A stretch of 64,000 bases of DNA from Burkholderiales bacterium. Its GTDB lineage: Bacteria > Pseudomonadota > Gammaproteobacteria > Burkholderiales > SG8-41. The notes beneath the pieces were generated by a model. The model had not been told where the DNA came from. It worked only from the letters and a program-made list of their open reading frames with translations, and ran no database searches. Location of the stretch: NCBI GenBank assembly GCA_030683105.1, contig JAUXMZ010000012.1, forward strand, positions 50,899 through 114,898, read 5' to 3'. Shown in pieces: positions 21,013 to 31,288 of this stretch; the stretch's first letter is position 1, and every line of letters starts with the position of its first letter. The position numbers and the translations under genes are program-made.

Positions 21013-21876
21013 CTAAGCAGCGATCGACCGCGGGTCGCGCGCGCGCCAGCGGCCGCTGTCGACCAGCGCGAGAAACTCGCCCAGCATCTGGTTGAACAGT
21101 GCGGGCTCCTCGGTGTTGACCGTATGCCCGGTGGATGGGCAGATCCAGAGTCTGGCCGCAGGGCACACCTGCTTGATGAACACCGCGGGCGCAATACAGT
21201 TGTCGTCCTCGTCGCCGCTGACCACGAACAGCGGCACTTTCATCCGGCTCAGGGATTTCCCGAGCTGATAAACCGTCGGGCGCTTGCTCTGAATGCCGCG
21301 CAGCGTATGAGCGAGGCCGAGCGCCGAGTGTTCCTCATCGAAGCGCCGGAATTCGGCAAAGCCGCGCGGGTCTTTGTTCTGCTGCGACACGCGCCCGGGG
21401 TTCACGCCGCCGGCGCGCGCCGCCGCAGGCATGCCCAGCGTCTCGAAACGCCGGGCGTTCGCTTCCGTGGTGCGCCGATACGCGGCGTGCCGCGCGGGAT
21501 CGGACCCCGCGCCGGCGCCTACCGATGTCACCGAAAGCGCGCGGTTGGCGTGGTGGATGCCGAAATTAAGCGCGGTGGAGGCGCCCATGGAGCAGCCGGC
21601 GATGTGGGCCTTGCGCAGTTTCAGATGGCGCATGACGGCGGCGACGTCGTCGGTGACAATCGCCTGCGAGTAACGGTTGCGCGCTTTCGGCACGTCCGAC
21701 GGTGGATAACCACGCGCGTTGAAGGCGATGCAGCGGTAGCGGCGCCCGAACCAGCGCATCTGCGCCTCCCAACTGCGGTGGTCACCGGAAAACTCGTGCA
21801 CGAACACGATAGGCGTGCCTTTGCCGGTTTCCTCGAAGTAGAGCTTGGTTCCGTCGCGCGCGGTCGCGTAAGGCAT
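21013..21876 (-). CDS. Alpha/beta hydrolase
   Basis: FVHEFSGDHRSWEAQM, nucleophile elbow GCSMGAS, catalytic GHTVN. Confidence 0.92.
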   Translation of the reverse strand: MPYATARDGTKLYFEETGKGTPIVFVHEFSGDHRSWEAQMRWFGRRYRCIAFNARGYPPSDVPKARNRYSQAIVTDDVAAVMRHLKLRKAHIAGCSMGASTALNFGIHHANRALSVTSVGAGAGSDPARHAAYRRTTEANARRFETLGMPAAARAGGVNPGRVSQQNKDPRGFAEFRRFDEEHSALGLAHTLRGIQSKRPTVYQLGKSLSRMKVPLFVVSGDEDDNCIAPAVFIKQVCPAARLWICPSTGHTVNTEEPALFNQMLGEFLALVDSGRWRARDPRSIAA

Positions 21877-22031
21877 GCGGGTCTCCTCCTTCGGATTGAA
21901 TCTGGATAGAAGGTTATTTAAAATAGTGCCATTGCTGTTCTCAATGTTCCCAGTGTGCTCTGTGGTTAAAGCTGTCCGAGGTTGATCTTGTCTTAATCGG
22001 CGGCTAATTATCCATGTGGCTTTTGTTTATT

Positions 22032-22067
22032 CCCATTTTGGGAATGATAAAACCCAATATGGGAATG
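22032..22067. promoter_or_regulatory. Two tandem dyads CCCAWWWTGGGAATG with 21-bp spacing
   Basis: CCCATTTTGGGAATG at 22032 and CCCAATATGGGAATG at 22053. Confidence 0.45.
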
Positions 22068-22073
22068 TTAGGA

Positions 22074-23063
22074 TCAATCGACGTGGATGCCGGCCGCTTT
22101 CACCACTTGCGTATATTTCGCGATCTCCGCTTTGATAAGCGCGCCAAACGCCTCGGGCGTGCTGCCGGCGGACTCCAGCCCCTGTGCGGCGAGCGCCTCG
22201 GGCATGCCCGGCAGCTTGAGCGTCGCCAGCAGATCGCGGTTCAGTTTGCGCACGATCGCGGCCGGGGTCTTCGCCGGCAGCAGGATGCCCTGCCAGTTGG
22301 ACACGTTGAAACCTTTCACGCCCGACTCGGCGATGGTCGGCACCTCAGGCGCGGCGGTTGCGCGTTTGGCGGTGGTGACGCCGAGCGCGCGCAGCTTGCC
22401 CGATTTTACGTGCGGCAGCGCCGGCGGCATGGTGCTGAAAATGAGTTGCACCCGGCCGCCGATGAGATCGGTCATTGCGGGCCCGGTGCCTTTGTAAGGG
22501 ACATGCAGCATGTCCGTGCCAGTCGCGTGTTTGAACAGCTCCCCCGCCATGTGCAGGGACGAACCCGTTCCCGCAGAGGCGTAATTGAGTTTGCCGGGAC
22601 TCGCTTTCGCCAGCGCGATGAGTTCCTGCACCGATTTCGCCGGCACCCCCGGGTTGACGGCCAGGATGAAGGAGGACGTTGCGACCAGGCTTACGGCCGA
22701 GAAATCCCGGACCGGGTTATAGGCAAGGTTGTCCTTCAATGCCGGAGTCTGGGCGAGGTTGCCGACGCTGCCGAGAAACAGCGTATAGCCGTCGGGCGGC
22801 GCGTTGGCCGCGAGGGTTGCGCCGATCGCGCCGCCCGCGCCGCCGCGATTGTCCACCACGACCTGTTGCCCGAGCACTTCGACGAGGCGCTGTCCCACGG
22901 CGCGCGCCAGGATGTCGTTGCCGCCGCCCGGCGGGAACGGCACGATGAGCCGCAGCGGTTTGTCGGGATAGGCGCCTGCAGGTGCGCCTTGCGCCGTTGC
23001 GGCGTTCGCCGCTGGCATCGCAAAAAAAGCCAGTAATAACATATAAATAAATTGGTTGAACAT
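22074..23063 (-). CDS. Bug/TctC-family substrate-binding protein
   Basis: YPDKPLRLIVPFPPGGGNDILARAVGQRLVEVLGQQVVVDNRGGAGG. Confidence 0.95.
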   Translation of the reverse strand: MFNQFIYMLLLAFFAMPAANAATAQGAPAGAYPDKPLRLIVPFPPGGGNDILARAVGQRLVEVLGQQVVVDNRGGAGGAIGATLAANAPPDGYTLFLGSVGNLAQTPALKDNLAYNPVRDFSAVSLVATSSFILAVNPGVPAKSVQELIALAKASPGKLNYASAGTGSSLHMAGELFKHATGTDMLHVPYKGTGPAMTDLIGGRVQLIFSTMPPALPHVKSGKLRALGVTTAKRATAAPEVPTIAESGVKGFNVSNWQGILLPAKTPAAIVRKLNRDLLATLKLPGMPEALAAQGLESAGSTPEAFGALIKAEIAKYTQVVKAAGIHVD

Positions 23064-23138
23064 ATCTTTCTCCTCTTTTTTAGCGCCGCTCCGGGGGGTG
23101 GATCCGGTTTCACATGCAAGGGTTAATACCCTGCTTCC

Positions 23139-24110
23139 TCATTCCGCGCGTATCCCCGCGTCGCGGATCACTTTGCCGAGCCGGACCGTGTCGTTTTTGA
23201 TGAGCAAGGCGAAGGCTTCGGGCGAACTGCCGACCACTTCAAAGCCCAGGCCGGTGAGGCGCTCGCGTATCTCGGGTAACTGGCTGATGCGTGCCACCTC
23301 GGCATGGATGTGCGAGATGATGTCTGCCGGCGTGCCCGTGGGAACGAAGAACCCGGTCCACGAATCGGCCTCGTAGCCCGGCAGGGTTTCCGCGATGGTC
23401 GGGATATCGGGCGTTGCGCTGGTGCGTTTGACGCCGGTGGTGCCGATGATCCTCAGGCGCCCGGTCTTGTGATGGGGCAGGGCGGTGACCACGCCGGAGA
23501 TCATCATCGGCATCTGGCCGGCGAGCACGTCGTTGAACGCGGGCGTGAGCCCTTTGTAGGCGACATGCAAGAGGTTGATCCCGGTCATCGCCTTAAGCAG
23601 CTCCATCGGAATGTGCTGCGCGCTGCCGACGCCGCCGGACGCGTAGTTGAGCTGGCCGGGACGCGTCTTCGCCAGCGCGACCAATTCCTTCACCGACTTG
23701 ACGGGCAGCGAGGGATGCACCACCAGGCAATTGCCGATCGTCGCGGCGAGCGAAATCGGCGAGAAATCACGCATCGCGTCGTAGGGCAGCTTCGGATAGA
23801 GGCTCACATTGATCGCGAGCGTGGCAATATTGCCCATGCCGATCGTGTAGCCGTCGGGGGCCGAGCGCGCGGCAATCTCGCTTCCGATGATGCCGTTGGC
23901 GCCGGTGCGGTTGTCCACCACGACCTGCTGCTTCCAACTCGCGGACATTTGCTGCGCGTAGAGCCGCGCCAGCGTGTCCACCGCGCTGCCGGCCGCAAAC
24001 GGCAGCACCAGGCGTACTGGTTTTGAGGGATATTTCTGCTGTGCAAATGCGCCCGCCGGGACGGCGAGCAGTGCGGCAAACACAACGGCTAACGGCAAAC
24101 GGACATTCAT
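23139..24110 (-). CDS. Bug/TctC-family substrate-binding protein
   Basis: YPSKPVRLVLPFAAGSAVDTLARLYAQQMSASWKQQVVVDNRTGANG. Confidence 0.95.
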   Translation of the reverse strand: MNVRLPLAVVFAALLAVPAGAFAQQKYPSKPVRLVLPFAAGSAVDTLARLYAQQMSASWKQQVVVDNRTGANGIIGSEIAARSAPDGYTIGMGNIATLAINVSLYPKLPYDAMRDFSPISLAATIGNCLVVHPSLPVKSVKELVALAKTRPGQLNYASGGVGSAQHIPMELLKAMTGINLLHVAYKGLTPAFNDVLAGQMPMMISGVVTALPHHKTGRLRIIGTTGVKRTSATPDIPTIAETLPGYEADSWTGFFVPTGTPADIISHIHAEVARISQLPEIRERLTGLGFEVVGSSPEAFALLIKNDTVRLGKVIRDAGIRAE

Positions 24111-24241
24111 AACGGCCTCTCCCTAGGTTGTTCCGCGCGGCGGATGCCGGCGGAACTTATGATGATGAAATGCGGTGCAGGCTAAACATACTCTTGGCAT
24201 CTGCGCTGTCAAGGGCCGAGCGTCGGTAAAGGATTGCCGAC

Positions 24242-25858
24242 CTACGGATTTTGGGTTGAGCCGATCCTGAACGTCGCCTTGTCCTGTTCGTCCAGTTGAG
24301 CCATGAGGCCGGTTTCCCAGGCGAGGTATTGCTTCATCGCTTCGCGGTTGCCGGCGTGGCGGTCGTGCACGAAGAACAGGTAGTCGATACATTCGCTGTT
24401 GGGGGGCACCTCGGGCGAGGCTTCGGTTGTGTAACCCGCTTGGGTCCACGCAGCGAGGCCGCCGGCCAGCAGTTTGATGTCCTTGATGCCGGATTCGACA
24501 AGTTCGGTCGCGGCGAGGCGCGCGGCGTCGGAGTCTTCGGCGACGAGCACGATGCTGCTTTTGGCATGCTTCGCATCGGTGGTGAGGCGCGAGCGTATGC
24601 TCCAGCGGCTGCCGGGGATATGCGCCTTACGGAAGTTCATGCTCAGTCCAAGATCGAATACGCTGCAGGTGCCGGCATCGAGCGCTTGCTTCAACTCCGC
24701 GGCGGAGATCGGCGCGAGATCGGGCAGGTTGCCCCTCTCCCCACGGTCATGGGGAGAGGCGGGTAAAAGATCCTGGAGCCCGGATTTCACGCCGTCTTCG
24801 AGCACATGGACATCGCAGCCGAGTTGCTTCAGCCAGCTTGCGACCACTGGCGCGCGCACGTTCTCGCCGCCATCGATCAGCACGATGCGCGCGTTCCTCA
24901 CGCCCACCCACTGGTCGGTGGCCTGGATCAGCTGCCCGCCGGGCGCGTGCACCGCGCCGGGGATGGTGCCTGCCTTGAATTCCTCCGGCGTGCGCACGTC
25001 GCACAGGTAAGTGGTGCGATTCGTTTCCTGCAGCCACCTTGAGACGTCTTGAGCCGCCACGGAGCTGATGCCGAAGCATGCCATGAGTTTTCGCGCCGCC
25101 GCCTGTTGCGCGGGCAGCGCGCCGTCGTCGATCTGCTCCGGATAGGTGCGCGTCGAGCCGTATTCGAGTTCCAGGCCGGACAAGTACCAGCCCTGCGTGC
25201 CGTTCTCCAGCGCATAAACTGGATTGGGTACACCGAAGTTGATCAGCGTCTGCGCGCCGATGATGGAGCGCGTGCGCCCGGCGCAGTTGACGATAATTTT
25301 GGTTTTAGGGTTCTTCACCATCGCCGGCACGCGCAGCGGCAGCTCGGCGTTGGGCACGCAGGTCGAGCCGGGGATTGTCATCTTGCGATGTTCATGGACC
25401 GGCCGGCCGTCGAACAGCACAAAATCCTCGCCGTCCGCCTTCATGCGCACCAATTCCTGCGCCGTGATGCGCGGCGTGTGGTACGCGTGCTCGACGAGTT
25501 CGCCGAAAGTCTTGCTGGGCACGTTGACGCCGGCGAACAGCGCGTGGCCAGCAGCGGCCCACGCCCGGTTCCCGCCATCGACCACCGCGACATCGCTGTA
25601 GCACATCGCCGCGAGGCGCTGCGCCGCGCGCTCGGCGATGCCCAGCACGCCGTCGTCGGTGAGCACGATCGCCGCGGCCTTGCGCGGCACCAGTGTGACG
25701 ATGTCGAGTTCGAGCCGGCTGTACGGGCAGGGCGTGGCGAACAGCATGTGCGATTCGCCGAACTGGCCGGCTTCGCGCACGTCGAGCAGGGCGAACTCGC
25801 TGCCGTCGTGGAGCATAGTCTTGAGCTGTTTTGCAGAAACGCGTTTAGGTGTAATCAT
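24242..25858 (-). CDS. Multi-domain (four) rhodanese-like protein
   Basis: Four rhodanese-like repeats (FALLDVREAGQF, FVLFDGRPVHEH, YLCDVRTPEEF, SVFDLGLSMNF); start MITPKRVSAKQL at 25858. Confidence 0.9.
   Translation of the reverse strand: MITPKRVSAKQLKTMLHDGSEFALLDVREAGQFGESHMLFATPCPYSRLELDIVTLVPRKAAAIVLTDDGVLGIAERAAQRLAAMCYSDVAVVDGGNRAWAAAGHALFAGVNVPSKTFGELVEHAYHTPRITAQELVRMKADGEDFVLFDGRPVHEHRKMTIPGSTCVPNAELPLRVPAMVKNPKTKIIVNCAGRTRSIIGAQTLINFGVPNPVYALENGTQGWYLSGLELEYGSTRTYPEQIDDGALPAQQAAARKLMACFGISSVAAQDVSRWLQETNRTTYLCDVRTPEEFKAGTIPGAVHAPGGQLIQATDQWVGVRNARIVLIDGGENVRAPVVASWLKQLGCDVHVLEDGVKSGLQDLLPASPHDRGERGNLPDLAPISAAELKQALDAGTCSVFDLGLSMNFRKAHIPGSRWSIRSRLTTDAKHAKSSIVLVAEDSDAARLAATELVESGIKDIKLLAGGLAAWTQAGYTTEASPEVPPNSECIDYLFFVHDRHAGNREAMKQYLAWETGLMAQLDEQDKATFRIGSTQNP
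24734..24759. repeat. Intragenic hairpin CCTCTCCCCA-N6-TGGGGAGAGG inside the rhodanese gene
   Basis: Perfect 10-bp stem, 6-nt loop; encodes linker residues SPHDRGERGN in frame. Confidence 0.75.
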
Positions 25859-25874
25859 GATCTCGAAAAAAAAG

Positions 25875-26075
25875 CATTGACACAAAGGACACAAAGGGTT
25901 CTTCTCAATACCCCCTCGAGGGGTACACGAAGGAAAAACAAGAAAAAGATAAATTTCCTTAGCATTTTTATTATACAGCCGACCTCCTGTGGCAACGGCA
26001 AGCTTGCGGAGCTTTTGCACTCATGACGTGTTTTGATCTTCCTTTGTGTCCTTTGTGTCCTTCGTGTTTCAGCTT
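25875..26075. repeat. Inverted pair of period-9 repeats (gacacaaag / cctttgtgt)
   Basis: gacacaaaggacacaaagg...acacgaagg (left) and cctttgtgtcctttgtgtccttcgtgttt (right). Confidence 0.75.
25898..25924 (-). repeat. 27-bp hairpin-tail element, copy C
   Basis: Reverse complement ACCCCTCGAGGGGGTATTGAGAAGAAC; deletion leaves gacacaaag-gacacaaag-gacacgaag-g exactly. Confidence 0.8.
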
Positions 26076-26089
26076 TTGCTCTTAGGAGT

Positions 26090-26830
26090 TCAGCGCAGCA
26101 GCAGCGGCGCGCCGCTGGCGATCAGGATCAGGGCCACGAACCGTTTGAATGCGATCTGGTTGAGGTTGGCGTGGATGTGGTTGCCGAGAAACACGCCGAT
26201 CGCCATCAGCGGCACAGCGGCGGCGCAGACGATCAACACATCGCGGTCGAACGATCCGACCGAGATATAGCCGATGCCGCGGAACAGGCCGACCGCGAAC
26301 AGGATCGCCGCCATCGTCGCGCGGAATTCGTTTTTGCCCAGCTTCAGGTAATCAAGGTAAATCGCGAAGAACATTCCGGCCATGGCGCCGAACAGGGTGC
26401 CGATAAACCCGGCGACGCTGCCCATAAGCGGGGTCACCACTTTTAGCGGAAAACGGAAGCTGAAACCGGGGCGTATGGTCACCCATAACGAATAGCTGCC
26501 ATAGGCGAGCACCAAGATACCCAGCGCGCGCGCCAGCGCGCGCGCATCGAGCGTCTTGAAAAAATACAGACCGATCAGGACGCCGATCATGCAGTACGGA
26601 ATGACTTTCAACGTATCGCGCCAGGATACATGCCGGTAATCCTTCAGCAGGATAGCGGACGAGGACAGCAAGCCGAGAAACGTGACCAGGGGGACGACGA
26701 TCTTGAGCGACATGATGATGGCCAGCAGCGGCACCGTCGCGCCGCCGAAACCGGCGCTGCCGCGTATGGAATAAGACATGACCAGGATGGCGCCGAAGTA
26801 AACCAGCTCGGGCAGGGTCAGCGCGTCCAT
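26090..26830 (-). CDS. Sulfite exporter TauE/SafE family permease
   Basis: MDALTLPELVYFGAILVMSYSIRGSAGFGGATVPLLAIIM..., polytopic, FIGTLFGAMAGMFFAIYL. Confidence 0.88.
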   Translation of the reverse strand: MDALTLPELVYFGAILVMSYSIRGSAGFGGATVPLLAIIMSLKIVVPLVTFLGLLSSSAILLKDYRHVSWRDTLKVIPYCMIGVLIGLYFFKTLDARALARALGILVLAYGSYSLWVTIRPGFSFRFPLKVVTPLMGSVAGFIGTLFGAMAGMFFAIYLDYLKLGKNEFRATMAAILFAVGLFRGIGYISVGSFDRDVLIVCAAAVPLMAIGVFLGNHIHANLNQIAFKRFVALILIASGAPLLLR

Positions 26831-26835
26831 GCCAG

Positions 26836-27169
26836 GGCCTGTTAACCCTTACCGCATGAGATGCGTTGTGGCCAAAATTGTCGATGGCGAGGCGCTTGTC
26901 GCAGCCAATATCGCGAATATTGGCAAGGCGAGCAACAAAGCCAGCGGCGATTTTGGCCAAAACCCGGAGGGACGGGACGCTGAGCAACGGCTTTGCCGTT
27001 GCGCGTCCATAATGGGTCAGAATAAGGACCGCGAGCGCGTAGCGCCAGCTCGGGGCTCATGGCGTTGTCGCACCTTCGCTTATTTGCCACGGGGCAAACT
27101 GCGCTCGGCGCTCCTAGCCCTGAACCCAAATCGCCTCCGTCGCACTCATGCGGTAAGGGTTAACAGGCC
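26836..27169. mobile_element. MITE-like non-coding element with 25-bp perfect terminal inverted repeats
   Basis: GGCCTGTTAACCCTTACCGCATGAG at 26836-26860 and its exact reverse complement at 27145-27169; no transposase ORF inside. Confidence 0.75.
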
Positions 27170-27192
27170 TAAGCGCGGGCACGCCCGGCGCA

Positions 27193-28623
<1,431 letters not shown>

Positions 28624-28896
28624 CTCAACGGCCTTTAATGATCGCCCTGAGGGTAAGCAGCTGAGTTGCGGCGGGCACGTGTACGACGGGCGGCAACGGA
28701 TGCAGAGGGGGGCTGGAATGGATAACGACGGTACTCACGAACCGTCATTATAGCGCGGCCGGGCTCTGCGGGCGAGCCGGGAATCCCGGAAAACCACCAA
28801 AGATTCAAAAATCTGGTAGATTGTCATAGGTACGGTACGAGGTCCGGTCAGGGTGGCTTTCCCCGGCTCCGGGCATAAGGAAAAGGGTGGGATAAA

Positions 28897-29520
28897 TTGC
28901 TGGACTCCATCAATATTTCGCACGAGGACATGACGCCGCATAGCGTGTTTCCGTTGATTCTGACGCTCGACATGCATGGCGTGCCGCACCGCTGGATCAC
29001 CTGGCAGCATGCCTGCTATTACTACGCCAAGGACCAGGTCGCCTGGAACATGGGCGAGCGTGCGTTCACGGTCTACGGCGGCCTCAATCGCATGACCGGC
29101 GAACGGTCGACCATTTCCGCCAGGAGCATCATCGCGATCAAGGGCCGGGCGATGGCCATGAAGGCATTCAGTCAGGTGCCGCCGCTGAATAACCGCGAAC
29201 TGTTTCATCGTGACCGCCAGATGTGCGCCTACTGTCGCAGTTTGCTGCCGATATCCAGGCTGACGCGCGATCATATCGTGCCGTTTTCGCGCGGCGGCAG
29301 GGATACCTGGATGAACGTGGTGACGGCCTGCCGTGCCTGCAACGAGCGCAAGAGCGACCGCACGCCGGAACGCGCGGGCATGGAACTGGTTTATCTGCCG
29401 TACGTTCCGAACCGGGCTGAATACCTGATTCTGACCAATCGCCGCATACTTGCCGATCAGATGGAGTTCCTGGCTCAGCACGTGCCGGCGCAAAGCCGGC
29501 TCCACCAGAAAACGGCGTAG
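28897..29520 (+). CDS. HNH endonuclease
   Basis: CAYCRSLLPISRLTRDHIVPFSRGGRDTWMNVVTACRACNERKSD; likely TTG start. Confidence 0.9.
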   Translation: MLDSINISHEDMTPHSVFPLILTLDMHGVPHRWITWQHACYYYAKDQVAWNMGERAFTVYGGLNRMTGERSTISARSIIAIKGRAMAMKAFSQVPPLNNRELFHRDRQMCAYCRSLLPISRLTRDHIVPFSRGGRDTWMNVVTACRACNERKSDRTPERAGMELVYLPYVPNRAEYLILTNRRILADQMEFLAQHVPAQSRLHQKTA

Positions 29521-29555
29521 TCGTCCCTCCCTGCTGTTAACGCTGGTGCGCAGTA

Positions 29556-30140
29556 TCAGCGCAGTTTTTTTGCGTGCAGAGCCTGCGCGAGCGCGTAAAT
29601 CTGCTCGTGCGTGAGCTGTGCCGCAGTGCGCGGCCTGAATATCATCCACAGCAACGCGCCGTTGACGAGGATCAACGCCACTTCGAGATAGAGCAGCGTG
29701 GCGATGATGCCGTGATTCTGCGGACGCATAAAAATAAAATAGAACCCGTCGAAGCTGGGCAGTACGGCGTTGGTCAAGGCGAATACCGATTCAAACGGCG
29801 GGAACAGCAGGACGACGATCAGGTTAACGCCTACTGCAATCAGGATCACGTTGCGGGCAGTGTGCCGGTGGCGCGGGGAATCTGGCGCGTTGTGCTGCAG
29901 CAGCAGCCAGCCGATTCCGGTGTTGATCAGCACCACGAATACTTCCAGCAGCAACAGGCTGTTGTTGACCTCGTGGTTTTGCGGTTTATTGAAATAAAAA
30001 TCGAATCCGGCGAACACCGGGAGGCGGGGCGCGGCAATCGAGAACTGGTCAAATGGCGGGAACAGCAGAATCAGAAACAGATTGGCTGCGGCGGTGGCAA
30101 GAGCTATGCACTGATTGCGATTCATGCGAGCCTGCGACAA
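29556..30140 (-). CDS. Hypothetical membrane protein with internal duplication
   Basis: PPFDQFSIAAPRLPVFAGFDFYFNKPQNH... repeated as PPFESVFALTNAVLPSFDGFYFIFMRPQNH... Confidence 0.75.
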   Translation of the reverse strand: MSQARMNRNQCIALATAAANLFLILLFPPFDQFSIAAPRLPVFAGFDFYFNKPQNHEVNNSLLLLEVFVVLINTGIGWLLLQHNAPDSPRHRHTARNVILIAVGVNLIVVLLFPPFESVFALTNAVLPSFDGFYFIFMRPQNHGIIATLLYLEVALILVNGALLWMIFRPRTAAQLTHEQIYALAQALHAKKLR

Positions 30141-30368
30141 AAAAACGCATTATAGCCGTGAGCATTAAGCTGATTTTGACCGAAATCTATAACCTTATGT
30201 TTTAATTAATAAAATAGATGCGTGGGCGCATCCGGGTTGTAGCGTCCAGAACCGTGGCTTGCTTCCGTAACTTTGCGCCAGATTGCTGGATTCGCGCCAC
30301 CGGCCCCAATTTGCTATGATGTAGGGTTTATCACTGTAGCACTATGATTTTTCAAGATATTTAGCCTT

Positions 30369-31196
30369 ATGAGCTTCGACCTGCACAGCCATTCCACGTA
30401 TTCCGATGGGTTGCTGACGCCGTTCCAACTGGTCGCACGCGCGGCCGGGCGCGGGGTGGATACGCTGGCACTGACCGATCACGACGAACTCAGCGGTCTT
30501 GCCGCTGCGCGTGACGCGGCCCAGGAACTGGGCATCACGCTGGTCAACGGCGTGGAAATATCCGTGTCATGGCATACGCTGACGCTGCATATTGTCGGTT
30601 TGCAAGTCGACCCCGGGAACCGCGATCTTGATATGGGTCTGCAACAGATCCGCCATGGCCGGCTGCGCCGTGCAGAAGCGATGGCGAAGAGCCTGGAACA
30701 GGCGGGGATTACCGGCAGTCTTGAGGGCGCGCGTGCTTACGCCGCGAATCCAGAACTGGTCAGCCGCACGCATTTTGCACGTTATCTGGTTGAGCGCGGC
30801 CATGCGCGCGATGTCGCTGCCGTGTTCAAAAAATACCTGACGGGAGACAAGCCCGGCTACGTGCCGCACCAGTGGGCCAGCCTGCAGCAGGCGGTGGGTT
30901 GGATCAGGATGAGCGGCGGCATGGCGGTGCTGGCCCATCCCGGGCGCTACAAGCTCGGCAATGCGCAGCGCGATGTGTTGCTCGCAGAATTCAAGGATCT
31001 GGGCGGCGTTGGCATTGAAGTGGTTAGCGGCAGTCACACCGAGCGCCAATTTGCCGACTGGGGCCGTCATGCGCAACGCCACGGATTACTGGCATCGGCG
31101 GGGTCCGATTTTCACGGCCCCGGTGAAAGTTATCGCGATCTCGGCGATCTGCCGGCGCTGCCCGCCGGGTGCACGCCGGTGTGGGAGCAATGGTAG
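30369..31196 (+). CDS. PHP-domain phosphoesterase (3',5'-nucleoside bisphosphate phosphatase/RNase AM-like)
   Basis: MSFDLHSHSTYSDGLLTPFQLVARAAGRGVDTLALTDHDELSG. Confidence 0.92.
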   Translation: MSFDLHSHSTYSDGLLTPFQLVARAAGRGVDTLALTDHDELSGLAAARDAAQELGITLVNGVEISVSWHTLTLHIVGLQVDPGNRDLDMGLQQIRHGRLRRAEAMAKSLEQAGITGSLEGARAYAANPELVSRTHFARYLVERGHARDVAAVFKKYLTGDKPGYVPHQWASLQQAVGWIRMSGGMAVLAHPGRYKLGNAQRDVLLAEFKDLGGVGIEVVSGSHTERQFADWGRHAQRHGLLASAGSDFHGPGESYRDLGDLPALPAGCTPVWEQW

Positions 31197-31280
31197 TGTT
31201 GAGTTTTGAGTGTTAAGTGTTGAGTTAATTTCTTAAGCGTCTGTAATTCACTAAAAACTCAACACTCAAAACTCAACACT
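31195..31280. repeat. Inverted repeat (20-bp perfect arms) of short-period ttgagtgtt units
   Basis: agtgttgagttttgagtgtt (31195-31214) and aacactcaaaactcaacact (31261-31280). Confidence 0.85.
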
Positions 31281-31288
31281 AAAAAAAC

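Noticed and set aside
22014-23036. 340-aa plus-strand ORF opposite a Bug gene
   Set aside because: Shadow ORF; the minus strand encodes a clear Bug protein.
25049-26026. 325-aa plus-strand ORF opposite the rhodanese gene
   Set aside because: Shadow ORF whose C-terminus is only translated repeat DNA.
28897-29520. HNH gene as part of an intron or homing element
   Set aside because: No interrupted host gene or intron structure nearby; it looks like the stand-alone HNH family common in Betaproteobacteria.
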